The notes under the pieces: generated by a model | What the model saw: only the letters and a program-made list of their open reading frames with translations | Told to the model about the DNA's origin: nothing | Databases searched by the model: none | Made by a program: the position numbers and the translations under genes | Source of the DNA: Rotaria macrura | Lineage: Eukaryota > Rotifera > Eurotatoria > Philodinida > Philodinidae | Length of the DNA stretch: 64,000 bases | Direction: 5' to 3' | Assembly: GCA_900239685.1 (NCBI GenBank) | Contig: OENT01000561.1 | Location: 1 to 64,000, forward strand | Shown: positions 1 through 12,295 of the stretch, in pieces | Numbering within the stretch: the first letter of the stretch is position 1 | Layout of the letters: each line of letters begins with the position of its first letter

Positions 1-2208
1 CAGATCATTTGATTTTTCTAATATTGATTGTAAACATTTCTCTGTTGAAAGATTCTCTGTTTTTAATCTTTTTATTTCAGCTAGCACCTTCTTCCATAGT
101 TTCGCATCTTCCGGATTGTTTTCTAAATAGTGATTCAATCCATCGAGTGCGATCATCGTAGCCGCAGGATGGTTTTGATTTTGATGCATGTTAGAAAGTA
201 AAGCAAAGTAGAAAGCAGAATAAGTATTTGGTTTTTCTTTGTCGCCCATACTTTTCTCGTATAATGCAATCATTTTATGATACTCCATATTAGGTAATGG
301 CTGTGTATAGGATTCGTGCGATAAATTGTGTATTTTCCCTTGTAATACGTCGAGAATGAGATTTATTTCAGGAGGGATATTCCCTCCACACTGCATTGAT
401 AAGCGTTGTGACAACAACTACAATTACAGATTCATGCGTTACAATAATCTTCAACTATTAAGTAGAGTTTATTTATCATTAACAGATTTTGTGAGTTTTC
501 GGTTACAAAAAAAGGCTTGAACTTGTTGAGAGAATAAATGATTCTTCAATTTTGTGATGACTATGATTAACGTAATCATGTTTTATTATTTACCGTGGAT
601 CAAAGACTGAGTTATCTTGATTATTATTTTTTGACTATTTGGATCGATTTACGACTTACAAAAGCGAAATTTATTATGAATATTTTTCTTAGTTCAATAC
701 TAAACGTTATGAATGTCAGAGAAACTTTCGATTAAAATTTTATAGTGCATTTGTATGCAATTGCGTTGATTGTAGAAGATTTTAGTTCTCATGGCTCAAA
801 GACTATGAATGTCGTTTTTAAAGACATTCATATCGGCTCAATGGCCTTGATCTGCTTTATATAAACATATGTCGAAAAGGTAGAAGGCTTTGGATCTGAT
901 CAACGCAATCTTATCTTATCTAAATTCAAGAAGAATTAATTGTAATATTTTCCAGATCGTTGTAAAATTGAAGTTTATTGCGAAAGCGTCATTTTAGTAG
1001 AGCTCAATGCGATGTACTTGAGATTCAAACTAATTAACTGCTCTTGTTTTTAGTTATTTATTCGGCTGATCAATCTGTCTTAGAAGAATTCGAAAAATTG
1101 AGTACGTTTCATACCTCGTAGTCATGCCGCATGGTCATTGAATCAGCTTCTCTATGATCTAACTGCAGTGCTAATCGTTGGTCGCGTATGGATGCTCCTA
1201 TTTGTCCCATTTCACGATGAATTTCGCTCCGCATGTACAATACATCCGTTCTATGAGGTGTCAGACTATGAGCTTCGTCTAAATGCTTCAAGGCTTTTGA
1301 TTGCAGGTTATTATTTTCGTTTTCAATTATTCCAAGTAGCAAGAGAGCTGGTATATAACTTTTATTTAACTTCAGTACATCTTCAAGATTTTCTATTGCA
1401 GCTTTAACATTTCCAAGTGCATGTAGAGTTAAGCCACTATAATATTTTGCATTGACTTCTTCTTCTCTATTTGGATGACAGTTGAGTGCTTGTTTAAATT
1501 GCTCTTGGGCAGTAGAATAATCGTTAATTTCGTATGAAGCAAGTCCACAATAATAGTGACTGTCAAATGCTATCGGAGATGTACGGCATTCATCAAGACA
1601 TATCTTGATTAGATCTTTGAAATCTGTTACTGCCTTATCGTATTGTCCGAGAAATGTTTTAGCTTTTGCCAAACAATATCTATAGTAGTTTGAAGGTTTC
1701 CGACATAAATTATTTGCTTCTTCTATATCGTTCAGTGCATTTCCGTATTGTTTTATTTCGCTGTAAACAAGACCTCGACTTAAATATCCTTTATGTGTAT
1801 TCGATTTATCTACTCGTATGTACATCGTATAGTCAATAATAGCTTCTGCGTATTGACCAATCAATGCACACGCAAAAGCACGTTTGTAAAAAATTTGAAG
1901 TTCATGTTTACCTTGCGGTGTTTTCAATTTTAATGCTTGGTTGAAATCTTTAATTGCATGAAATATTTCCTTTCTTTGACCTAGTTCAAGGCGAGCACAT
2001 CCTTGATAATAAAGTGAATCAAAGTTGGCTGGTTGCACCGCTTTAAAGATTTCAATAGCTGCTTCATATTCACCTTTAGCAGCTCTAGCACGGCCTTCTT
2101 GAATTTTTTCATTGACCTAATTGTAAAAACTTGTATTAATCATATCCATTCTTTATACAGAAAAGAATAAATAGAATCTCTCTATTGACTGTCGTAATTT
2201 ACATCCAT
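1..2208 (-). CDS. TPR-repeat protein, 3' end off the left edge
   Basis: This is a tetratricopeptide-repeat protein, presumably a protein-interaction scaffold; the partner cannot be told. The main exon (1115-2116) encodes repeated helix pairs such as GEYEAAIEIF, GQYAEAIIDYTMYI and GQYDKAVTDF over about 330 residues. It opens after an AG acceptor with VNEKIQEGRA and lacks an in-frame ATG. An ATG-GAT pair at 2203-2208, followed by a GTAAAT donor, gives a two-codon first exon (MD|VNEK) and an 86-bp intron. At the 3' side a GAG|GTATGA junction at 1115 precedes the stop, and an in-phase exon at 1-417 (starting LLSQRLSMQCGG, also helical) would continue the protein through a 697-bp intron and out of the window. 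The alternative is that the TPR protein stops at 1109 and 1-417 is a separate gene. The TPR call is firm; the exon joining is inferred. Confidence 0.6.
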
Positions 2209-4250
2209 AGTTTTATAGCTAAGACTTCTACGCTTTCATTTTAAATCAATCAAATCCAAATTATCAGCCAGGGAATTCATATCTATTTGAAGAAGTAAAT
2301 CTTTGACTAGTAACTACCTAATTCAACGTCCGAAATAAGTCAAAAATTCGAAACTTTGATAGGTATCTGCTGCTGTATAACTATAGTTCAAACTTTAAAT
2401 GAGTTATTAAAGTTAAATTCAACGTAATAATTGGTTTCAGCTGCCATATTTGTCATGACTGACTGGAAAGAAGTGAAGACTACACTTAAAAACTTACACT
2501 CACATTTTTTCCGCAAATATATGCGAATTGCAACAACTTGTCAAATATTAATTCTCAGTCCTGAAGTTCACTGACTATTGGTATCCTTAGAATAACATAA
2601 TCGAAGAAAAAAACGTCTTCTGTTGACACAAATATTTTGGAACTCTCGCATCGACTATCTATATGGCTAATGTTTATAGGAATGATGCTAAACGACTTAA
2701 TTCATTACATATGAAAATCTTTGATAATCGAGTTCTATCTTAATAAGAGTGATGAGATCGTTTAGTGTAGAAAAGGAACATACTGAATTTCTTGGTTTTC
2801 GGGTTGCAGCATGTGTCAAAGTTGAGTTCGTTGTTATTGCTTCGGTTACATGGTGACTCTAAAATAAACATTCAATTTAGAGCCGTTTGTTGAATCTTTT
2901 AAGTATCTACTGATGAAACAAATAGAAATGAAACATTGCCTTGGAAAGTTCCAAATGATTTTAAACAAGCTTTTATAATAGTGTGAATAAATTTAAACGT
3001 TCTCTATTCTAGAAGAATCTTCTAAGAATAATCTGTGACTAATAAGCATACAAATACGTTGGATATATTGGGACTAGGATTCGAGCGTTTTTCAGGTGCC
3101 ATTCGTCAAGAAATTTTCAATGTATTGATAGAACTTTCCTAGTGGATCTCAAGGCGCTTTGCAGAATAGACATGATAACCACCAACCATACCCCTTTGAT
3201 CACCTTTAAAATTGGCAAAAATCATTGGCAATCCAGATTTTAGCTATGACCTGTTCCACTCGGGACCAAAACGATTTCCAATTTTTGGACACAAGTTTCA
3301 AAGTATAACTCGATGAGTGCTATCGGCTACTTATCTTAAATGTTAAGAAACCTCCAAAACCCAACCAAAACTCCGCGATTCTTTTACATAGTTTAGAAAA
3401 TGTGTGGAGATTTGGAGAAGTTAACGTTCTAACAATGAGGCATCATTTTCCTGCCAGATCTCAACAAATTCTATTTTATGAGCAGCTTTAAGGATTCAGT
3501 TAAGGGTTTCCTGACTTTGGAAACTGCTAATAAACACGTAAGTTGCTAATTGTCTTGGATATAGCTTGATGCCGTTGGTTCAATAATTATTTCTAATACA
3601 GCGATAGAACTTTCTATGTGAAACTTGAGAAGCACCATGGAATCGAGATCTTACAATGGAGGTGTTTGTCCTGTTCCTCAAGAAAATGGCTCAGATTTAT
3701 GTTAAATGAAAGCTTTCATCGCTAAAAACTAACAGGATTGAAATATTAACAATGATTGGTTAGTCTAGGGGAAGATATTTGATACTTTGAGGTATATTAA
3801 CAATTTGAGTATATAAAAAACATTAGGATTATTTACATTCCTTCCGTACTCAAATAACTGAGAATTTCAATAGGAGACTACAAGAATCTTTCTAAAATTT
3901 ATCAATAATATTATGATCACATTAGTTTTGATGTCCTGTGGAAGTTAAGTGGTAACGCAATGAAAAATAAGATATATGTTTATAGATAATTTTAAATTAA
4001 AGTGCATTGGTGCAATATTTAGTGGTCTGATTGATCATTTCTTTGCAATTAGTGTTAAGGAATCACAAAGAAATAGTCTACCAAATAGCTATTTTTTTGT
4101 TCTCTGTGCGCTACTATTGTGTGAAAAGTATGATTTCATCAGATTAGATCATAAACTTATGGAGTATCGCTAAACATCTTCTCAGTTTGGCTCAAACTGA
4201 ATAAGGATCTGAAAATTGTACAACAACTGATGATGAAATTTTTACTGCAG
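2209..4250. other. Gene-free stretch
   Basis: No coding exon is recognised. A short stretch near 3134-3185 (gatagaactttcctagtgga...) resembles one near 3604-3655, suggesting an old decayed duplication. The only open frames are short and show no coding pattern. Confidence 0.4.
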
Positions 4251-5950
4251 AAAGATTATTTGAAGTCTTGAATTTATTTAAACATAGCTACTTTAATGAA
4301 TGCTATACTTATGATAATCTCGATTTTGCGATGAATATGATAAAATCGTTAATACAAAAGAGAAGGATGACGATACCGACAATTCAACAATGAGAAGGGA
4401 AATTCCAGTGTGCAAAATCAGTTTACACTGGAAGAAATGGAAAATATAATTGAATGGGTTAACCAAACTCCGAATGTCAAATTTTTAACTATTGCCCATC
4501 GATTTAAAAAAGATCAAATTCATGAAATATATTAGAAAGTTTACGGAATATATCGAAAGCAAAGAAGTAAGACTAGAAAAATTAAAACAATTTATGTTAA
4601 ACGAATTGTATCTGAAAAGAACAATTGAAAAAGAAACCGTTCATGATGATGACCTTGAACTTTATGCAATTCTAAAAACAAGAGAATTGAATTCTAATGT
4701 ATTCAAGGCAAGCAAATTTTTTATCAGTAGTTCTAAAGAAGAAAACAGAATACAGGATCAAGAAGATATAATAAAATTATTACTCGAACTAAATCGAACG
4801 GAAAATTCTGTAATTTAAATGATACTTAAACCTTCAGCTATAAATTCCTATGTTCTAATGTAATCTACATATATGTATTTTAGATGCTAAAAGTTGGATC
4901 AGAAGTAAAAGAACTGTCAATTCAAAGTATTCTTCTTATCAAATATTAAACAGTGATCATTGCTCATTTCAAATAGAGTATGTGTTGGCAAGGATTCTCT
5001 CCGTTACGAGTGTAAAAACGACAGAAGTGGGTTTTAAAAAAGAAACATCTTAACGCACTCGTATACCATAGAGTAGGTTACATCAGCTGACGGTCATTTA
5101 TTAAACAAATTCTTTCTCATTCTTCAAAGTAACAAAAATGAATTCGTTAAAAAAGTGTGACAAGATTTAATTTTACCACCAACTGTTATAGTAAGAGCTG
5201 TAAAATCATTAAAAAGTAGCAATGAAAAACATCATACTTCTATAAATGATGTTCTACGTTCATTTTTTGGTAGAAAATGTCTCCTCTTCCTTGATTCCTG
5301 GAAAATACAAATTGATCTAACAAATGAACTGGGACACTTTGTATACACAACGGCCCTAATTAAAATCTCTTCCAAACACGTTCTAAAATTGGATTTCATA
5401 TAGGTCTCTACAAGAATAAAGTATTCTGAACTCTTTCAGACAATCTCTGTAAACATTTTCGCTGGTTCTTCAACCGTGTCATTAGCATTACGCATTCCAC
5501 AATTAAATTCACAGGCTCACAACTAAAGTACTGTACACGAAGATAATACTTTCAGAGCACATAGAGCTTTCCAAGACCTATAAAATGATCGTAAGACATG
5601 AAGGAAAATGTTTTGTGCTCGGGATTTTGATCGACCATGCTGTAAGAATTCTATGAAAATCCATTTGATAGATATAATGTATTCTAGGCATTTCGACTAT
5701 GGTTGACCGAACGGACATCATTTTCCGAGCATAGATGTAGTCTACCAAAATGTAGAAGGATTGAGATAACTAACTGCTGTAGAAAGGGTTCGAATATAAG
5801 ATTACTGGTACCTGTACAAGAAGGATTTTCATGATCCTAGATTTTCGCTTACAAACAGGCTATCGAACTGAACATCATGGAGGATGATATTGGACTGAAT
5901 TGATGAATTTCTATCAGAAAACGCTGCTGCCCTGAGCTTCATCAAGTATT
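4250..5950 (+). pseudogene. Decayed CENP-B/pogo-like DNA transposase
   Basis: This is a broken transposase of the family that has a CENP-B-type helix-turn-helix in front of a DDE-type catalytic domain. After an acidic stretch (KEKDDDTDN), the region from 4420 reads FTLEEMENIIEWVNQTPNVK and FLTIAHRFKK. The frame then slips and continues at 4504-4818 with KYIRKFTEYIES, RLEKLKQF, VHDDDLELYAIL and NVFKASKFFI, the usual order of this DNA-binding region (IHEYI..ES, ..FKAS..W). Further on, about 5090-5400, come ISADGKLL-like residues (SADGHLLNKFFLIL) and KCLLFLDSWKIQ, which match the catalytic-core segment with its LLLDSW aspartate. Stops and frameshifts throughout show it is dead. The 3' part (from about 5240) has an inverted second copy at 6235-7030. 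Confidence 0.6.
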
Positions 5951-7030
5951 TCTTTGTTGATTCTATTGGTATTACAAGTTTTGAAATTTAATATTAATCT
6001 ACTAGGATTTTTATCGAAAGATTTCAAATTTCGTCTTAAAATATGACTCCATTAAGGAGTTATAATCATTTGCATTATGCAAAAATTTTATTACATACAG
6101 CAAAACTTCAAAATATTACATGTCAGGAATGCAGTCATATTTTAAAATGAAATTTAAAATTAATCGATAAAAATATAAATACATTAATATTTAATTCGAA
6201 TCAGTGTAATACTAATGCTATTAAAAGAAGAATCCTTGCTGAAGCTCTGGCAACAGCGTTTTGTTTTTCGAACTCTAATCACGAACCTTTTTCGATAGAA
6301 ACTCACCATTTCAAGCCAATATCATCCTCCATAAAATTCACTTCGATAGCCTGTTCGTAAGCGAAATCACCAAAATCCGTCTTGCGCCGGTACCAGTGTT
6401 CTTATATTCGAATCCTTTCTACAGCAGTTAGCTGTTTCAATCCTCCTTAACACCCGCTTCTACATTTCAGTAGGCTACATCTATACTCGGAAAATGATGT
6501 CCGTTCGGGCAACCATAGTTGAAATGCCCAGGATACATTACTGTCAATTATATGGAGTTTCATAGAATTCTTGCAGTATGGTCGGTCAAAATTCCGACAA
6601 GAAAAAATTTTCCTTCATGTCTTATGATTATTTTACAGGCCTCGAAAAGCTCTATGATATTATCTTCGTGTACCGTACTTTAGTCGTGACGCAGTAAACG
6701 GCCTTGTGGAATGGAAAGTACTAATGTCATGGGAGTAGAAGTCATTGAAACGACGATATGAGAGAGTTTTGTGTCTTTTGTCCTTGCACAGAGGACTATG
6801 AAATCGAATTCTAGAACACGATTTGAAGTGAGTTTTATTTGTGGCCTTTTGTTTACAAATCGCCCAGCGTCCTTTAAGTTTCATAAAAATGTATGCCATT
6901 CGAATCATAATTTTATTCTGATTCCAAATATCCAAGTAGGAAACACGAAAATGCTGTACTTCAGACGTCTGTCATAACTATCCTTCAGAATGTTTTAGCT
7001 ATTTCTAGTCGATTATCAACCTTTGTTACG
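5240..7030. repeat. Large inverted repeat (two copies of the transposon 3' part)
   Basis: The left arm (about 5240-5950) is repeated in reverse complement at about 6235-7030. Anchors include gaacggacatcattttccga (left) against tcggaaaatgatgtccgttc (right), the motifs gtagaaagg.ttcgaatataag and ggaggatgatattgg, and an outer pairing around gttctaaaattggatttcat. The arms are diverged by many small indels, so the duplication is old. The spacer (about 5950-6235) is AT-rich. The minus-strand copy is read from the right: its frame at 6935-6660 continues KGRWAICKQKA...THFKSCSRIRFH, the counterpart of the left arm's ELGHFVYTTA segment. Confidence 0.75.
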
Positions 7031-7062
7031 ATATTTTAGCGGAACTACGGTCTGTACAAATT

Positions 7063-7144
7063 TCTCTGACAATAAAACCCAAATACTCCCTTTTAATTCA
7101 TTTCTGAAGTATGATGAATTATTTTGGCTTTATTGTCAGAGAGA
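7063..7144. repeat. Short hairpin element
   Basis: The ends are TCTCTGACAATAAAACCCAA and its near-perfect inverse at 7123-7144 (TTGGCTTTATTGTCAGAGA). The loop is about 35 bp. The size and structure fit a miniature foldback element, but no flanking duplication was found. Confidence 0.5.
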
Positions 7145-8400
7145 CTTACATGGATTGTACTTCAACGAAAAACCAATATACCATAACACAGGTTAGTAGT
7201 AGACTGGAAATAGTTAAAACGTCCTGAAGGATAGTTCTGGCATAGGGCGGAAGTATAATAAAGTGTGGCACTTTTATTTTCTCCGCCTTGCAAATAAAAA
7301 CATATTAATAAATATATATATAAGTACGGATTACTTAGCATTTGCAACTGTCACAGGAAGATCCGTGTTTTCGAAAGGAGTTCTTTTGAAAATTAAAATA
7401 GTAATTCGCTAGGTATCTACAAAATTTGATAGCGCATCTTTCTATAATAACACTTTAAAATTATAATGGGTAAAATCCTCAAATGGTACACAAATTTTCC
7501 TAAAGGCACATTTTAGTAGTGAAAATCTATTTTTATGGAAAATTCGCGTTTCCTCTATGAGTCATCATGCAATCGCTGAAAAATTGTCAGGGTATTTACA
7601 ACCCTGATTACTCTATCGAAATCTTAAAATAGCAACAGCAAGTATAAAAATTTGCTCACAATAAATTTTCAAAATGCAAAAACAATTGAGGGTATCTAGA
7701 GGTATGTACGTTGCAAAAGTTGTTACTGCATGAACGAAGGGCCATTTGCCGAATAACTTACCTGATGTATACTGTTTCACTTGGTTTAAATGCTGGTAAG
7801 GAAATAGATACCATAGGGAGAGTACGCTATGCTCACAGCCTCCCTTATCAAGCTTAGTGGAATTAATGTTCTCAAAAAAACTTCTATCGTAGTAAATACG
7901 AAAAATTAATATTTTACTTCTCTTGCTTCTAATATTGGAGGATGACGTATTGGGGTTGACAATGCGACTTGACGATCTTCCAACCGAACCTGTCTCTTTA
8001 TGTTTCCACTCTTGGATGATGTTCTCACTGCTTCTGCCATTGCAAACCAATGCCAATCACTGAAAAACAAAATTTTTAGTAGCAATATTGTACTTTGCAA
8101 ATAATCGATCGTATTTTAGGCCTCTACCAACTCACTAATAGAGAGTTGTGAACTTCTAACAGTCATGGTGCGGTTGTTATTCGGCGTGAGCATGTTTGGT
8201 TGAGGCGGAAGTAGGTGGTTGCGAGATTTCATGTACGTGTGGATGTTTAACTCTGAGTGTGCGTAAGGACTTTTGTGTGACCATGAGTGTAGGTGTGGAT
8301 GATGACCTCCAAAATTCAAACGAAGCAAGATTCAGAATTTTGAACACTTGTCGAGAAAAGGAGAAAAATACACCATTTCACTTCTAGTTATGAATACACT
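7145..8400 (-). other. No certain gene; two possible weak exons
   Basis: On the minus strand, 8080-7915 reads DWHWFAMAEAVRTSSK... to ILEARE, bounded by a TTTTTCAG acceptor and a GTAAAA donor. To its right, 8328-8140 reads MLRLNFGGHHPH... to SSQLSISEL with a GTAGAG donor, leaving a 68-bp gap of intron size. Joining them exactly at these sites makes a stop, so either a different splice is used or this is a gene fragment. No family is recognised. Confidence 0.2.
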
Positions 8401-8419
8401 AGTAGAATTCTACCAGTAA

Positions 8420-8920
8420 CGAAAGAAGTCAGTCTCAATACAACAACCACCAAACCGATTCTACTGGAGAATTTAAGCAAAGAGGAGAATGCAAAGCAGA
8501 ATTTCCTTCCGTAACCAGAAGACAAACTTTCATTATCAACATTAGACATTCATAACGCAGAAAGAAAAATTATCCTACTAAAGCATTATAAAATACTAGC
8601 AGAATTCTGTTAAGTAATTGGAAGGTAGACTTTCATTCCGAATATCATACAAGTACAAGTCAGAACAAAAAGATATTATTCTGTAGAATTCAAAAGGAAC
8701 AATTGAGTTCGAAACAGTTCTGTGAGGTACGCAGAAAGCAAACTTTCTTCATTGAAACGAGAGCAGTATGTGAGAGAGATGAGATATTCTTACTAAAGAA
8801 TTTAAAACGACAGTCAAAATTCAAAGCAGAATTCCTTTCTGTTTGCAGAAGGCAAACCTTAATACATATGCCAGACAAGTATAGCTTAGAACGAAAAGAT
8901 AATTGTATCGAATTATAAAT
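8420..8920. repeat. Degenerate tandem array, period about 105-118 bp
   Basis: The phrase cagaattcctttctg..cagaaggcaaacttt recurs with anchors near 8523, 8630, 8748 and 8852. Each unit also holds a taaagaatttaaaac / gtagaattcaaaa segment. A further copy lies at about 9520-9690, with the same gcaaactttcttcattgaaa and agcagtatgtgagagagat phrases as 8745-8790. The copies are diverged, so the array is old. Confidence 0.55.
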
Positions 8921-9519
8921 ATTATTCGTATGGTATATCAGGATTTATAGAAGTGTGTATATATCGAGATGAGATAAAGGATAAAAATTGTCGAAGATTA
9001 GAAGTAGTATAATTAGGGCGTTCAAGTAATACACAATTGCGATGATTTATTTTATAATTAATTAAAAATACACAAATCAGCAGCACTCTGCTGATAATGA
9101 TTGCACACACGTTATATTCACAGCACTTACACACAATAATTTTATTTCAGTATGCGCCACTTCTGTTTGTTCGCTCTCCAACTTAACTCGATACTCTTCT
9201 ATGTATCTCCAAACACAACTCTACACCAATTCTTAAGCGATATCACCCTCACTCCATTCTTCGCATCCACGACCGTATATATTCTCTACTGTTCTTCTCT
9301 CTCTTTCTCTCTTGTGAAAAGAGAAGCACATGTGCAAGGTATGGAGTAACGATTAGAAAGTTATTGAGAAGAACAATATACAGCGCAGTAATTTCAAAAG
9401 CATCGAACAAGTATGAAAATTAAGGACGCGAGGACACGACGAAATAAGACTCACACAACGCAAGGATGAATATTACATATAGGTGATAGCATATCACATC
9501 GGTATATCTCTTGGAAGAA

Positions 9520-9690
9520 AATTCTTCTGTAGAATTTAAAACGAACAGCAGAATTCGAAACGAAACAGGGTTCTGTGTGGTACACAGAAAGCAAACTTTC
9601 TTCATTGAAACAAGAGCAGTATGTGAGAGAGATAAGATATTCTGCTTTAGAATTTAAAACAAACAGCAGAATCCTGGATGTCGGTATGCG
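9520..9690. repeat. Detached copy of the 8.4-8.9 kb tandem unit
   Basis: This stretch shares about 150 bp with 8680-8840, including cagaaagcaaactttcttca and agcagtatgtgagagagat, in the same orientation. The intervening 600 bp is unrelated, so it is either a split array or a dispersed repeat. Confidence 0.5.
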
Positions 9691-9765
9691 TATGGGTATG
9701 AGTGGCTGCGGGTTTCTTTTGTACGTATTCTTGTTAAGCGGTACGCGTTATCTTTGATTACAGTG

Positions 9766-9855
9766 TAGCTGTTGGTTTGGGTCTGTGTAGTTGTGGATGT
9801 GAATGTTATGGACATTCGCCAGTAACACTCACATTCTACACCAACAGCCTCCCGT
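9766..9855. repeat. Hairpin, about 40-bp arms
   Basis: The left arm (tagctgttggtttggg...gtgaatgttatgg) pairs with the right arm (ccagtaacactcacatt...ccaacagcctcc) around a short loop at about 9810. It looks like a miniature foldback element or the two abutting ends of one. Confidence 0.45.
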
Positions 9856-9859
9856 ACAT

Positions 9860-10550
9860 GATTCAGTGTAGATTAGTACTATAAGTTTAATCACGTCGCT
9901 ATGTATTGAAAGCATCGTGTTGTTAATTAAGGATGCACTGTTTAACTCTCAAATGTAATCTATTGATTAAAAAACGTCAGCTCTAATTACGATGGTGGAA
10001 AACACTGATCCGATCATAGACAAAAAAGGAGAAGACTTAAAATGATGCTGATTTCATCAGTTCTTGATATCTGTTTTTATGCAGTAAAAAATTAAGGCGG
10101 CGCTATTCATCATACACTTTTCGAAAATTAGTTTAAAAGAATAGATGTTGTATACATTCAGAAACGAACTTATTGATAACATTGATTCCATAGGGCTTTT
10201 TGTATTGGTCTTCTTTTTTGACATGATAGACAAATTTCTATAAAAACCGTATCTGTTAATGTTAAAACAAATTCAAACAAGAAATTTTTTAGTGCAATTG
10301 ATTGATGGGCTAGATGAAGATGAAGAAAATCCCATTTAATGTAACAAATCATAAAAAATGAGTCTGAATATCTTTAATAATATGTAGAAAAGCTTGGAAA
10401 TGCGTATTCGTTTTTCTCGTTGATTATTTCAACACACATTTTCAATCGTATTTCGTAGAAAAATGTTTTAACACATTATTGCATTCGATAATTTAATCAA
10501 ATTATGTTGATTATTTTATAACGAATATCAATCTTATAGCATTAATTAAT
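9860..10550. other. Gene-free stretch
   Basis: This is AT-rich sequence with no coding pattern, repeat or RNA gene that I can support. Confidence 0.4.
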
Positions 10551-11119
10551 TGTCAAAGGTTTTCCTTATGATGATGCTTTGCATATATTACGAGTCGAAC
10601 TTGGGTGAACGGAGCTCATTATTGATGATCTGTGTGACGAATGCTATTTCTTTAATCGAAGGAGTTTCAGATACGTCTCGCACTGTCAGAAGTTCAAAAA
10701 TTTCAAGATAGGGTTATGGTCGTTGGTGCATATCGCCTTCAAGTCTACGCTCAATGATTAGAAAAAAAGAATTTGATAAAGAAAAGCAAAAAAGATGAAA
10801 CTTACCAATTTGAAATTATTTGTCTCATTTCGTTGAAAATGATCGCCTTCAATTCAAATGACGGTTTCCATTGACGTAAAACTGAGTACATCGTTAAGAT
10901 GTTCATTCTGCATAATGGATTCTGACCGTTAACAATTTCAAGTAAACTCATACCAAGCCCTCAGATATCAATATAAATCCCGGAGATATCGTCGCTGCTG
11001 AATAGCTGTTCAGGCTAGAGGATATTGAATATTTTTATTAAAATCGAGACAATATGAAATCAGACACAGACAGGCGTATAGTGAAGATCCGATCCAAAAC
11101 GTTGACATAGCATGATCGA

Positions 11120-12295
11120 ATACAGGCTAGAATGTCCTTTAGAAAATGTCCTTTACGAAATGTCCTCGGGATATGTCCTCGGAAAAAATGTCCCTGAAAT
11201 TTGGTCCTTCAAAAACTGTCCTTCATGATAAATGTCCTTCGTGAAAAATGTGCTCGGGAAATGGTCCTTTATATGAAAAGGTCCTTTGTCGTCAATATGG
11301 CTAGGGATGCACCAGTCAGAAAATATTGAAGCCGGTAAGAATACGAAAAACCAATGGTGAACGCCGATACATTAGCATGGGTGGATTGTGTTAACAGAGA
11401 GTCGTCTGGATAATATAAGAAACCGATCTTCACCGTCAGTTCTTCATTGTCTCACCGGCTTTCCCCGGTCTTAACGATATCCTTGAAAGTGCATCCCTAA
11501 CTATGGCTGTCGGGTTATCATTAGTATTTAAAAAATGCTAATAATTTTGTATTATAGTTAAGAAAATAACTTAATGCTGCGCTGTTGATGTTTAAAAAAT
11601 AATTTAATACCTTTGTGTTATAGTATTGAATTAAAACTAGTATTAAAAAAGCATCATTTAATACATTTTCCATGAGCATTAGTATTAAATAGTGATCTTT
11701 TTAATTCTAATACGAATTCAAATTAATGCGAAAGTGTTAAATTGTTTTTTTTAACTCTAATGGAAAAACGTTAAAAAGAGCATTAGTTAATACCATGCTA
11801 ATGCTGAGCAGATACCCCTAGTCGTCAGTTATTGTTTAAACATAATGTTACTGAAATGTAGATGACGCTTTGGTTCAAACATACTCCGAGAGATATTGAA
11901 GTCTGGAATGCAACCTCTTACAAAACGATCGAAGTCCGGAATTGCTGAACAACGAATCACAGTATTATATAATCGGTGTAACAATAACCAAATTCCACCG
12001 CAAGATTTATTACGTGGACTTTTGTTTTTTGTTGCGAATGAAAAAAAATGAAATTTAATTTCTTATAATAAACCAAACTATATTTTTAACATTATCGTCT
12101 AGCATTATTTTTGTTTTAGTGAAAGGATATTTTCATAATGGAGGACATTTTTTCGAAGGACTAAATCAGAAAGGACCATGCCCAAAGGACATTTTTTCCC
12201 AAGGACATTTTGTCTAAAAGACTTTTTTCCGAGGACCAAATCCCAAGGACATTGCGAAAAGGACATTATTACAAGGACATTCTAGACTGTTACCA
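11120..12295. mobile_element. MULE-like non-autonomous element with 9-bp TSD
   Basis: The ends are ATACAGGCTAGAATGTCC and, inverted, GGTAACAGTCTAGAATGTCC. They are flanked by the direct repeat CATGATCGA at 11111-11119 and 12296-12304. Next to each end, AATGTCCTT-type words are iterated about ten times, in one orientation on the left (11130-11290) and inverted on the right (AAGGACATT, 12140-12280). There is no coding capacity. A 9-bp duplication with long iterated ends fits the Mutator-like superfamily, but that assignment is inference. The insertion splits the kinase pseudogene. A hAT-like element (11302-11499) and an AT-rich block with TTAGTATTAAA-type words (11510-11815) sit inside it. Confidence 0.65.
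11302..11499. mobile_element. Small hAT-like element nested in the MULE-like element
   Basis: The 198-bp element starts TAGGGATGCACC and ends, inverted, with TAGGGATGCACTTTC. It is flanked by aatatggc (11294-11301) and actatggc (11500-11507), which match at 7 of 8 positions, as expected for the 8-bp target duplication of hAT transposons. There is no coding sequence. Confidence 0.7.

Noticed and set aside
7613-8056. 147-residue minus-strand frame
   Set aside because: Non-ATG context, no domain, and it overlaps a better protein-like frame at 7915-8080; neither is certain.
8420-8920. CRISPR-like spaced repeats
   Set aside because: The units are diverged tandem copies of about 110 bp, not short identical repeats with unique spacers, and the genome is eukaryotic.
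9680-9830. GTG/TGTGG-rich stretch as telomeric repeat
   Set aside because: There is no regular hexamer array; it is a GT-rich hairpin and dispersed repeat remnant.
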